Part shown: positions 1 through 5,578 of the stretch, one piece after another
Numbering within the stretch: position 1 is the first letter of the stretch
Layout of the letters: each line of letters opens with the position of its first letter
From: JBOGGN01 sp050744165
GTDB taxonomy: Bacteria; Actinomycetota; Acidimicrobiia; Acidimicrobiales; Palsa-688
DNA: 8,430 nt
Direction of reading: 5' to 3'
NCBI GenBank assembly: GCA_050744165.1
Contig: JBOGGN010000220.1
Span: 1-8,430, forward strand
Notes under the pieces: generated by a model
The model's input: only the letters and a program-made list of their open reading frames with translations
Database searches by the model: none
What the model was told of the DNA's origin: nothing
Program-made: the position numbers and the translations under genes

Positions 1-639
1 GCCGGAGCCGTAGGACCAGATCTCGCGGCTCTCGGGGAACTGGACGATGTATTTGTTGTCGTTGCAGGGCCATGGAACGTCGGCCTGGCCGGGCTCCAGC
101 GGGGCGCCGACCGAATGCAGGCAGGGGACGAACTCACCGGTGGCACCGAGGACGTCGAGGGCGGCCTGGCCCATGCGGGTCATGATCCGCATGCTGACCG
201 CCACGTAGGGCGAGTCCGAGAGCTCGACACCGATGTGGGCGATGGGCGACCCGAGCGGCCCCATGGAGAAGGGGACCACGTACATCGTGCGCCCTTTCAT
301 CGACCCGGTGAACAGCTCCTTCAAGGTGGCCCGCATCTCGGCGGGGTCTCGCCAGTTGTTGGTCGGCCCGGCGTCGGCGGCCTTTTCCGAGCAGATGAAT
401 GTCCGGTCCTCTACCCGGGCCACGTCGGCCGGGTCGGAAGTGGCCCAGTAGCTGTTGGGCCGCTTGGCGTCGTTCAGGCGTGTGAACGTCCCGCCGTCGA
501 CCAGCAGCTGGCACAGCCGGTCGTATTCCTCGGCCGATCCGTCGCACCACTCGACGCGATCGGGCGTGGTCAGCGTCGCCAACTCGTCGACCCAGTGGAT
601 GAGGCGGCTATTCCCGGTCGGAACTCGGTCGCTCTTCAT
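1..639 (-). CDS. pckG: Phosphoenolpyruvate carboxykinase (GTP), N-terminal part
   Basis: This is the first 213 codons of GTP-dependent PEP carboxykinase, a cytosolic enzyme that interconverts oxaloacetate plus GTP with PEP, CO2 and GDP in gluconeogenesis and anaplerosis. The frame is open from the ATG at 639 to the window edge. Visible family signatures are the ARVE-x-RT segment (residues 74-80, PEP-binding arginine region), TMYVVPFSMGP (118-128), the HIGVELSDSPYV region (135-146) and NDNKYIVQFPESREIWSYGSG (193-213). The protein stops just before the kinase P-loop, and the family is about 600 residues, so roughly two thirds lie outside. The start is supported by AAAGGAG-type Shine-Dalgarno sequence at about 646-652, five to six bases upstream. 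It lies 33 bp downstream of the small cold-shock-like gene on the same strand, so the two are probably co-transcribed. Family assignment is confident from conserved motifs; nothing odd is seen in the visible part. Confidence 0.95.
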   Translation of the reverse strand, partial: MKSDRVPTGNSRLIHWVDELATLTTPDRVEWCDGSAEEYDRLCQLLVDGGTFTRLNDAKRPNSYWATSDPADVARVEDRTFICSEKAADAGPTNNWRDPAEMRATLKELFTGSMKGRTMYVVPFSMGPLGSPIAHIGVELSDSPYVAVSMRIMTRMGQAALDVLGATGEFVPCLHSVGAPLEPGQADVPWPCNDNKYIVQFPESREIWSYGSG

Positions 640-672
640 GTTCCACTCCTTTGGCGCGCCGAATCGCCTTTG

Positions 673-909
673 TCACACCGGAGAAGGCGGCTCCGGCGGG
701 GCCTTCATGTCGACCTCGGAACCGAGCCGCAAGCGGGTGGCGTCGCCCTGGTCGTCCAGGTCGAAGACCACCCGCTGGCCCTGCCGCACCATTCGGAACA
801 CCGACCCCTTGAGGGCGTTGACCGCCAACTCATACTCCGAGAAGTCGGTGTCTCGAACCACGACGCCAACGCCGGTCGCCGGGTCGTACGACTTGATCAC
901 GCCTTGCAT
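673..909 (-). CDS. Diverged cold-shock-domain-like small protein (78 aa)
   Basis: This small protein has the layout of a cold-shock domain (OB-fold nucleic-acid-binding protein): MQGVIKSYDPATGVGVVV at the start, a middle strand region, and VRQGQRVVFDLDDQ (41-54), matching the family's EGQ-x-V-x-F segment. The signature RNA-binding motifs are eroded: RNP1, normally KGFGFI, reads TGVGVVV (12-18), and RNP2, normally VFVHF, reads YELAV (26-30). Most nucleic-acid-stacking aromatics are therefore missing. The C-terminal tail is proline-rich (APPEPPSPV). ATG at 909 is preceded by GGGAGG (minus strand, about 921-926), about 12 bases away. A longer frame continues upstream over thiL on the opposite strand, but it has no family features and is a GC-rich shadow. 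The gene sits 33 bp upstream of pckG and probably shares its transcript. The fold is inferred; the function is unknown, and it may bind RNA differently or not at all. Confidence 0.72.
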   Translation of the reverse strand: MQGVIKSYDPATGVGVVVRDTDFSEYELAVNALKGSVFRMVRQGQRVVFDLDDQGDATRLRLGSEVDMKAPPEPPSPV

Positions 910-978
910 TGGTGGGGCGGTCCTCCCGTGGCGATGCTGCCTACTCTCCCCAAGTATGGACGCTACCGGAGCCGCCCG
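910..978. promoter_or_regulatory. Divergent intergenic region, cold-shock-like gene / thiL
   Basis: This 69-bp gap must hold the start signals of two divergent transcripts. Weak -10-like hexamers are visible: TACTCT (942-947) for thiL and CATACT (read on the minus strand, 958-953) for the cold-shock-like gene. No convincing -35 boxes pair with them. It is too short for a TPP riboswitch, and no Thi-box (CUGAGA-type) sequence is seen. Confidence 0.3.
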
Positions 979-1911
979 ATGAGCGGCGAGTTCGCGGCCC
1001 TGGTTGCTCTCGCGGCCACCCTGCCCCAGCCCCCCCCGCCGGAGGTCGGCATTGGGGACGACGCCGCCGTGCTGCGGGCCCCCGAAGGCGGCTGGACCCT
1101 GTGGGCGGCCGACAGCGTGGTGGCCGGCGTTCACGCTGACCTCGGCCTCACCGGCCTCGACGATTTCGGCTGGAAGGCGGTGGCGGTCAACGTCAGCGAC
1201 ATTGCCGCCATGGGGGGTATCCCGAGCCACCTCCTCGTGACCGTCGCCGGCCCGCCGGACACGGACCTCGACCTTCTCTACCGGGGTATCGCGGCGGCAG
1301 CCGCCGAGTGGGGCTGCATCGTGGTCGGCGGCGACTTGGCGAACGCCGCCTGCCTGGTCGTCACTGTCGCCATCCTCGGGTGGCTGCCCGGCCCCCCGAT
1401 CCTGCGCTCGGGCGCCCGCCCCGGCGACGGCATCTGGGTGACGGGCCCGCTGGGTCTGTCCGCCGCCGGCCTGCGCATCATGAAAGGGATGGAAAAGGGC
1501 GCGGACGGACCCCGCCCGTCGGTGGCCGCAGGGCTGGCGGTCGAACGCCACCGGCGGCCCCGCCCGTCGGTGGCCGCAGGGCTGGCCGCTCGCGCCGCCG
1601 GGGCGACGGCGATGATCGACGTGTCCGACGGGCTGGCCGCCGACGTTGGGCACCTGGCCGACGCGTCCGGGGTGGGGCTCGAGCTCGAGCACATCCCGGT
1701 GGGAGAGGGGGCCACCGAGGACGAGGCGCTTGCCGGCGGCGAGGACTATGTGCTGGCGTTCACCGCGCCTGACGGCGCCCCCATGGAGACGGCCTTTGCG
1801 GGATTGGCCACCCCCATACGAATCGGGACGTGTCTGACGTCGGACGGCGGGAGGCGGGTTGCGGGGAGGCCTTTTCCCACCGTTTCGGGCTGGGAACACC
1901 GGTGGCGCTGA
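979..1911 (+). CDS. thiL: Thiamine-monophosphate kinase ThiL
   Basis: ThiL phosphorylates thiamine monophosphate with ATP to give thiamine diphosphate, the last step of cofactor synthesis. The 310-residue product is close to the usual length of about 320. Motifs in order are GIGDDAAVL (24-32, Mg-ATP binding), ADSVVAGVHA (44-53), NVSDIAAMGG (71-80), VGGDLANA (116-123; the usual GGDTTRG is altered), IDVSDGLAADVGHL (213-226) and GGEDYVLAF (253-261). ATG 979 was chosen because the conserved part begins soon after it and a GGAG lies 7 bases upstream. The frame is open far upstream, but that stretch is antisense to pckG and the cold-shock-like gene and has no homology features. Residues about 178-193 form an extra segment created by an in-frame 48-bp duplication (see the repeat entry). 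The helical stretch before GGEDY is shorter than usual. The stop overlaps the likely thiD start by 10 bp, so translation of the two is probably coupled. Confidence 0.95.
   Translation: MSGEFAALVALAATLPQPPPPEVGIGDDAAVLRAPEGGWTLWAADSVVAGVHADLGLTGLDDFGWKAVAVNVSDIAAMGGIPSHLLVTVAGPPDTDLDLLYRGIAAAAAEWGCIVVGGDLANAACLVVTVAILGWLPGPPILRSGARPGDGIWVTGPLGLSAAGLRIMKGMEKGADGPRPSVAAGLAVERHRRPRPSVAAGLAARAAGATAMIDVSDGLAADVGHLADASGVGLELEHIPVGEGATEDEALAGGEDYVLAFTAPDGAPMETAFAGLATPIRIGTCLTSDGGRRVAGRPFPTVSGWEHRWR
1510..1605 (+). repeat. In-frame tandem duplication inside thiL (period 48 bp)
   Basis: A 29-base sequence at 1510-1538 recurs identically at 1558-1586, a period of 48 bp (16 codons), so the frame is kept. 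It encodes PRPSVAAGLA twice. Comparison with the E. coli ThiL pattern (RHLRPSPR...GQAL, then AIDISDGL) matches the second copy, preceded by ERHRRPRP and followed by AMIDVSDGL. The first copy therefore looks like the added one. The remaining 19 bases of each unit have diverged, so this is either an old full duplication or a shorter one with unrelated filler. Confidence 0.85.
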
Positions 1912-2702
1912 GCCGTCCCGTTGCGCTCACCGTCGCCGGCAGCGATTCCGGTGGCGGGGCCGGCGTGGTGGCCGACCTCAAGGTCTTCGAGGCGTTGGGG
2001 GTATGGGGCGCCGTCGCCGTCACCGCCGTCACCGCACAGAACAGCGTCGGCGTGGGCGCCATCCACCTTGTGCCGCCCGATGTCGTGCGAGCCCAGATCG
2101 AAGCTGTTGCGGGCGACCTCGGGGTCGGGGCGGCCAAGACTGGGATGCTCGGCTCCTCCGAGGGCGTGCGGGCCGTGGCCGACGCGTTGCGGGGTGCGGG
2201 GATCGCCAAGGTGGTCGTCGACCCGGTTCTCTGGGCCAGCCACGGGGCGGCGCTGTTGGCCGGCGGAGGGGTGGAGGCGCTGGTCGAGGACCTGTTGCCG
2301 CTCGCCACGGTCCTGACCCCCAACCTGGCCGAGGCGTCGGCCCTGCTCGGACGGGCGATCCGGGACCGGGATGTCATGGTGATTGCCGCCGAGGCGCTGC
2401 GTGGCCTTGGGCCCGAGGTGGTGATGATCAAAGGCGGCCACTTGGACGACAGTGCCGGCGCGCCTGACCTGCTGTTCGGGCCCGACGGCGCCGAGTGGCT
2501 GGAGGCACCGCGTGTGGCGACCACCCACACCCACGGGACCGGCTGCGTCCTGTCGGCTGCGATCGCTGCCTATCTGGCTCGGGGGGCGGGCCCCCTCGAG
2601 GCGTGCCGGGCGGCCAAGGCGTTCGTTTCCGCCGCCATCCGGGCGGGCGGGCCACGGGGAGCGGGCGTGGGCCCCGTCGATCCCGGGAGCGGCCCGAGGT
2701 AA
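1902..2702 (+). CDS. thiD: Hydroxymethylpyrimidine/phosphomethylpyrimidine kinase ThiD
   Basis: ThiD is a ribokinase-fold enzyme that phosphorylates HMP to HMP-P and then to HMP-PP, the pyrimidine half of thiamine. Conserved segments from the proposed start are AGSDSGGGAGVVADLK (12-27, substrate binding; family usually AGSDPSGGAG), TAVTAQNSVGV (41-51), VVDPVLWASHGAALL (105-119), LTPNLAEASALLG (138-150), VMIKGGHLDD (174-183) and TTHTHGTGCVLSAA (207-220), which carries the ATP-site GTGC with Cys215. I chose GTG 1902 because it gives 266 residues, the usual length, and puts a few residues before the first strand, with GGGA at 1892-1895 upstream. An ATG at 1830 is in frame but would add 24 residues lying inside the thiL coding end. 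The start overlaps thiL by 10 bp, indicating coupled translation of two enzymes of one pathway. The C-terminus is Gly/Pro-rich. A strong hairpin follows 29 bp downstream. Confidence 0.94.
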   Translation: MALSRPVALTVAGSDSGGGAGVVADLKVFEALGVWGAVAVTAVTAQNSVGVGAIHLVPPDVVRAQIEAVAGDLGVGAAKTGMLGSSEGVRAVADALRGAGIAKVVVDPVLWASHGAALLAGGGVEALVEDLLPLATVLTPNLAEASALLGRAIRDRDVMVIAAEALRGLGPEVVMIKGGHLDDSAGAPDLLFGPDGAEWLEAPRVATTHTHGTGCVLSAAIAAYLARGAGPLEACRAAKAFVSAAIRAGGPRGAGVGPVDPGSGPR

Positions 2703-2731
2703 GGGGCTCGACAGGGCATAACTTAACGCGG

Positions 2732-2775
2732 CTAATACAAGTGCAGGGCGTCATAGCGCCCTGCACTTGTGTTAG
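2732..2775. terminator. Long inverted repeat, probable bidirectional terminator
   Basis: CTAATACAAGTGCAGGGCG (2732-2750) pairs with 2757-2775 around the loop TCATAG (2751-2756). This gives 19 bp with one T-G step, which is a G-U wobble on the plus transcript. The inner 14 bp are perfect. It begins 29 bp after the thiD stop and lies 77 bp beyond the stop of the convergent zinc-ribbon gene, the expected place for a shared terminator. There is no clear U-run on either side, which is common in high-GC actinobacteria. A dispersed palindromic element or an operator are alternatives. The rest of 2703-2852 shows no gene. Confidence 0.7.
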
Positions 2776-2836
2776 GGGTGTTCAGTTAGCTCCGCGCTTG
2801 CCAAGGGCGGCCCCCTCCCGCACCTGCCCCGCATGC

Positions 2837-2873
2837 GGTCAGGCGTCGGGGGTCAGGCGTCGGGGGTCAGGCG
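2837..2873. repeat. 14-bp tandem repeat spanning the zinc-ribbon gene stop
   Basis: The unit GGTCAGGCGTCGGG occurs at 2837-2850 and 2851-2864, then a partial third copy at 2865-2873. On the minus strand it encodes the C-terminal LTPDA and the TGA stop (2853-2855). Removing one unit would leave the same protein end, so the copy number is neutral for the protein. It could vary between strains. Confidence 0.85.
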
Positions 2874-3155
2874 GCGCAGCTGGTCGAGGCAGTCGGTGCG
2901 GTCGAAATCGGCGAGGAAGTTGGCCAACTCGTCGTCGCCGAGGGGCTGGGCCAGCGGTACCACCCGCCGGACCCCGGCGGCGCGCAGGATGTGCACGATC
3001 CCGGAGGGGATGTCGTGGCTCACCTGCTCACGGCAGCGGGGACAGGCGAAGGTGAGGCGGGGCTCACCCCACTGCTCGTCCAAGCCGAGATCACCGGTGG
3101 TAAGCACCACGTCACCGCAGCCAGGGCAGGAGGCCCGGACAAGGGGTTGGCTCAT
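2853..3155 (-). CDS. Small zinc-ribbon protein of unknown function (100 aa)
   Basis: The protein has two CxxC knuckles, CPGC (10-13) and CPRC (38-41), spaced by 24 residues with beta-type sequence between them, which is the layout of a zinc ribbon. After the ribbon come a helical stretch with a GI-x-HILRAAGVRRVVPL segment (52-67) and an acidic C-terminal helix (DDELANFLADFDRTD, 74-88). This matches the general pattern of small actinobacterial zinc-ribbon proteins of unknown function (ribbon, then 'L..AGV..V', then an acidic helix). That recognition is from memory, not from a search. ATG 3155 was chosen because the ribbon starts nine residues later. The frame stays open to an ATG at 3281, but that extension covers the intergenic region and looks non-coding. 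Only a weak GGGGAG about 14 bases upstream serves as ribosome-binding site. It is divergent from the cobalamin-binding regulator and convergent with thiD. Whether it is functionally linked to the regulator is unknown. Confidence 0.75.
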   Translation of the reverse strand: MSQPLVRASCPGCGDVVLTTGDLGLDEQWGEPRLTFACPRCREQVSHDIPSGIVHILRAAGVRRVVPLAQPLGDDELANFLADFDRTDCLDQLRRLTPDA

Positions 3156-3297
3156 GGCTTGTAGTTCGGCTCCCCAGAGGGCGGGGTGTAGCAGGTTTCT
3201 GAGCCGATTTCTAACTGTTCGTAAAGCTGGGCATGCCAAATGTCTAAAGGGTCGATAACCGGACGCCGAACCTTCAGCCAAAGGAGGTGGCAGGCCG
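3156..3297. promoter_or_regulatory. Divergent regulatory region with candidate direct-repeat operator
   Basis: This 142-bp gap separates the divergent zinc-ribbon and regulator genes and is more AT-rich than its surroundings. TCTAAnnGnTCG occurs at 3210-3221 and again at 3243-3254, a 33-bp period (about three helical turns). A related TTTCTGA lies at 3196-3202, 12 bp before TTTCTAA (3208-3214), and the palindrome GGCATGCC (3230-3237) sits between the two main repeats. No textbook -35/-10 pair is evident. MerR-like and CarH-like proteins often bind direct repeats near their own promoters, so this is a plausible autoregulatory site, but that is inference. A strong Shine-Dalgarno, AAGGAGGTGG (3281-3290), lies 7 bases before the regulator's ATG. 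Confidence 0.4.
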
Positions 3298-5319
3298 ATG
3301 GCAGAACCGGTTCGGTCGACCCTGTATCAGGTGGATCTCGAAGCTCTGACACACCATTTGACCCGCCTGGACCAAGGCGCTGCACTGGCACTGGTCGAGG
3401 AGGCCCGCGCCGGAGGCGCTTCGGTTGACGCCGTCGTCACCGGTTTGCTGGCACCGGCGTTGGTAGAGATCGGCCGTCGGTGGGCGGTGGGTGAAGTGGG
3501 CGCCGCCGAGGCCTTGGCGGCCTCTGCCATCGCTCGCCAGGCTCTGCCGCGAACCCCGGCGCCGCACATTTCCGAACCGCAGGAGCACAGCGTGGCGGTG
3601 TGCTGCCCGCCGGGCGAGCACCACGAGATCCCCGCCGAGATGGTCACCGAACTGCTGCGGGCGGAGGGGTCCGCGGCCCAGCACATCGGTGCCGGCATCA
3701 GCCCTCGCCACCTGCCCGGTTACCTGAGCCGCCAGCGGCCGGCGGCGTTGTTGATCTCCTGCACCACCCCCTGTGGCCTGCCCGGCGCCGCCCGCTCGAT
3801 CGAGGTGGCTCACGCCTACGGCGTGCCGGTCATCGTCGGCGGGGCCGCTTTCGGCCATGACGCCCTGCTGGCGCTGCGCCTCGGCGCCGCCGCGTGGGCG
3901 CCCACGGCCCGCCAGGTGGCCGGGATCATCGAATCGTGGCGGAGCCGGCCGGTGGCACTGCCCACCGCCAGGCCGCTCACCGAGGAGTACCTCATGTTCG
4001 AGGCCGGCCTGACCGAGCTCCGGGTGGGCGTGGTCGCCACCTTGCGGCGCATCTCGGACGACAGCGGCACCGGCGGTAGCGGCAGCGTGGCCGATACCCA
4101 GGACCGACTCGACCTCATGATGCGTCACCTTGGGGCGGCGCTTTTGGTCGACGACGGTCGCCTGTTCCTCGACTTCCTGTCGTGGCGATCGGAGTACTAC
4201 CGCCACCGTGACGTTGGGCCCGAGCGGCTCGCCAACGCCCTGGCCGCGGTGTCGGCCGCTCTCCCGGCGGAGTTCGGCCGGGCTCGCAAGTTCGTGGAGG
4301 AGGGGCGCCAGCACGTGGCCTGGATGGCCCGGGCAGGCGAGGGCAGCGCGGCCGGCGCCGGCGCCGGCACCGGTGCCGTGAGCGGCGTCCAGGCCGAGCG
4401 GCCCCACCTGTCGGCGGTCGAAGGAGCGGCGCCGGGTGCTGGCTCGGCCACCGTCCGCTCGCTGGTCAGCGCCTCGAGCACACGCGTGGCGGCAGCAGGT
4501 GCCGCCGGGCGGGCCGCGGGTGCCGGCGACCAGCGGGGACGGGTGTTCGCCGACCTGCTGTACGTGGCCGCCACGAGCTGCCACGCCCCCATCGCCCTCA
4601 TCTCGGTGGCCCAGGGCGAAGGCCGCTGGAGCACGCTCGGCCACGGCGTGGAGCGCCGCGACCTTCTGTCCGACGACCGGTTGTTCACCTACATCGCCCG
4701 CAACTCCGACGCCGTCGAGATCACCAACCTGGCGGCCCACCCCCAGCTTTCTTTGGGTCCCCTGGCCCGGGGTCCGCTCGGGATCCGATTCGTGTACGGC
4801 ACGGCGCTGCGCAGCCGCCAGGGGAGTGTTCTCGGCGTGCTGTGCGTGCTCGATCGTCGACCGCGGGAGCTGTCTCCGCGGGAACGCCAGGCGCTGGCCG
4901 CGGTGGCCCGCCAGGTCGCCGGGCAGCTCGCCATGTGGCGGCGGGCAACCGGCGGCGGCTCCCCTGTCGGCGCGATCGCCGGTGCACCGATGGGCGCGAG
5001 CGCGCCGCCCGTCGACGTCACCGGTGCTGCGAGCCGCCTGGCGGTGCCGGCGGAAGCGGGCGACGCCGTCGGCGCAGGTGGTGACGGGCCAACCCGCTAC
5101 CTGCTGCGGCTCGAGCGTGACAGCGGCGAGGAACTCCTGCGCAGCCACGAGGTGGCGGTGTTGTTCGACGTCACCGACCGCACCGTCATCAACTGGGCGG
5201 CCGCGGGCAAGCTCCCCTCCATCCGAACCGCCGGCGGGCACCTGCGGTTCCGCGGCGAGGACGTGCTCTCGCTGTTGGCGGGGCGGCCCGCCGAGGGGCG
5301 CAGCGCCTACGGCGCCTGA
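3298..5319 (+). CDS. Cobalamin-binding / GAF / BldC-like HTH multidomain regulator (673 aa)
   Basis: This is a probable one-component sensor-regulator. Residues about 10-85 form a B12-binding helical bundle ending in IGRRWAVGEVGAAEALAAS (58-76), with the conserved Trp62; the EH pair usual ten residues later reads AL. Residues about 97-215 are a B12-binding Rossmann module with GEHHEIP (106-112). His109 is the candidate lower axial ligand of the ExHxxG motif, whose last Gly is Pro here. LLISCTTP (151-158) and VIVGGAAFG (178-186) follow. Residues about 228-345 form a helical domain of the kind that follows B12 modules in actinobacterial proteins. An Ala/Gly linker leads to a GAF domain (about 412-548) with IRFVYGTAL and VLGVLCVLDRRPREL. 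After a second linker, residues about 613-662 resemble BldC/MerR-type HTH: EVAVLFDVTDRTVINW, then AAAGKLPSIRTAGGHLRF. No membrane segment is seen. ATG 3298 follows a very strong Shine-Dalgarno. The ligand, target genes and light response are not known from sequence. Confidence 0.88.
   Translation: MAEPVRSTLYQVDLEALTHHLTRLDQGAALALVEEARAGGASVDAVVTGLLAPALVEIGRRWAVGEVGAAEALAASAIARQALPRTPAPHISEPQEHSVAVCCPPGEHHEIPAEMVTELLRAEGSAAQHIGAGISPRHLPGYLSRQRPAALLISCTTPCGLPGAARSIEVAHAYGVPVIVGGAAFGHDALLALRLGAAAWAPTARQVAGIIESWRSRPVALPTARPLTEEYLMFEAGLTELRVGVVATLRRISDDSGTGGSGSVADTQDRLDLMMRHLGAALLVDDGRLFLDFLSWRSEYYRHRDVGPERLANALAAVSAALPAEFGRARKFVEEGRQHVAWMARAGEGSAAGAGAGTGAVSGVQAERPHLSAVEGAAPGAGSATVRSLVSASSTRVAAAGAAGRAAGAGDQRGRVFADLLYVAATSCHAPIALISVAQGEGRWSTLGHGVERRDLLSDDRLFTYIARNSDAVEITNLAAHPQLSLGPLARGPLGIRFVYGTALRSRQGSVLGVLCVLDRRPRELSPRERQALAAVARQVAGQLAMWRRATGGGSPVGAIAGAPMGASAPPVDVTGAASRLAVPAEAGDAVGAGGDGPTRYLLRLERDSGEELLRSHEVAVLFDVTDRTVINWAAAGKLPSIRTAGGHLRFRGEDVLSLLAGRPAEGRSAYGA
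4343..4380 (+). repeat. GGC-GCC-type simple repeat in the regulator's linker
   Basis: The coding sequence of the inter-domain linker contains a run of GGCGCC-like hexamers (GCCGGCGCCGGCGCCGG and neighbours), encoding the Ala-Gly run of residues about 349-360 in the flexible link between the helical and GAF domains. It is prone to slippage and probably variable in length. Confidence 0.6.
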
Positions 5320-5325
5320 TCGGCA

Positions 5326-5346
5326 CCGGGCCCGAGGTGGGCCCGG
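5326..5346. terminator. Short GC hairpin between convergent regulator and rpmB genes
   Basis: CCGGGCCC (5326-5333) and GGGCCCGG (5339-5346) form a perfect 8-bp stem with a 5-base loop, 7 bases after the regulator's stop and 20 bases beyond the rpmB stop. The position suits a shared bidirectional terminator. No U-run follows on either strand. Confidence 0.6.
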
Positions 5347-5365
5347 ACCCCGGGCTCCGCGGGAG

Positions 5366-5560
5366 TCAGCGAACGGCCTTGGTGACCTTGCCCGCCCGGA
5401 TGCACGAGGTGCACACGTGCACCCGCCGCGTCGTCCCGTCGACGACAACCCGGATCCGCTGGATGTTGGGATTCCACCGGCGCTTGGTGCGCCGGTGAGA
5501 GTGGCTGACGCTCATACCCCACGAGGGATGCTTCCCGCACACCTCACACACTGCTGCCAT
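5366..5560 (-). CDS. rpmB: 50S ribosomal protein L28 (zinc-binding form)
   Basis: This is L28, a 64-residue basic protein of the large ribosomal subunit. It shows the family start CEVCGKHPSWGMSVSHSHRR (5-24), then TKRRWNPNIQ (25-34) and the C-terminal RVHVCTSCIRAGKVTK (46-61). It carries both cysteine pairs (Cys5/Cys8 and Cys50/Cys53), so it is the zinc-containing 'C+' paralogue rather than the cysteine-free form induced under zinc limitation. ATG 5560 is preceded by GAGGTG (minus strand, 5573-5568) with 7 bases of spacing. An upstream in-frame extension reaching 5695 overlaps the divergent yloV start and is not needed. It is divergent from yloV, with which it commonly neighbours in bacteria, and convergent with the cobalamin-binding regulator. 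Confidence 0.96.
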   Translation of the reverse strand: MAAVCEVCGKHPSWGMSVSHSHRRTKRRWNPNIQRIRVVVDGTTRRVHVCTSCIRAGKVTKAVR

Positions 5561-5578
5561 GGAAAGACACCTCGTTCG

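Noticed and set aside
910..978. TPP riboswitch upstream of thiL
   Set aside because: The gap is only 69 bp and lacks the conserved Thi-box sequences; thiL-thiD appears to be expressed without it.
673..1899. Long minus-strand open frame covering thiL (408 codons)
   Set aside because: Only its last 78 codons (from ATG 909) look like a protein. The rest is antisense to the well-supported thiL and has Arg/Gly/Pro-rich composition typical of GC-rich shadow frames.
2703..2852. Possible tRNA or attachment site around the hairpin after thiD
   Set aside because: There is no cloverleaf, no T-loop consensus and no CCA-type end; the symmetry is explained by a simple hairpin.
2837..2873. CRISPR-like short repeats
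   Set aside because: The units are 14 bp and contiguous with no spacers, so this is a simple tandem repeat.
3156..3281. N-terminal extension of the zinc-ribbon protein to ATG 3281
   Set aside because: The extension covers the more AT-rich divergent promoter region, resembles no zinc-ribbon protein and would overlap the regulator's Shine-Dalgarno zone.
3274..5448. 724-codon minus-strand open frame antisense to the cobalamin regulator
   Set aside because: It has Arg/Gly/His-rich composition and no recognisable motif, and it overlaps a plus-strand gene with clear domains and a strong ribosome-binding site.
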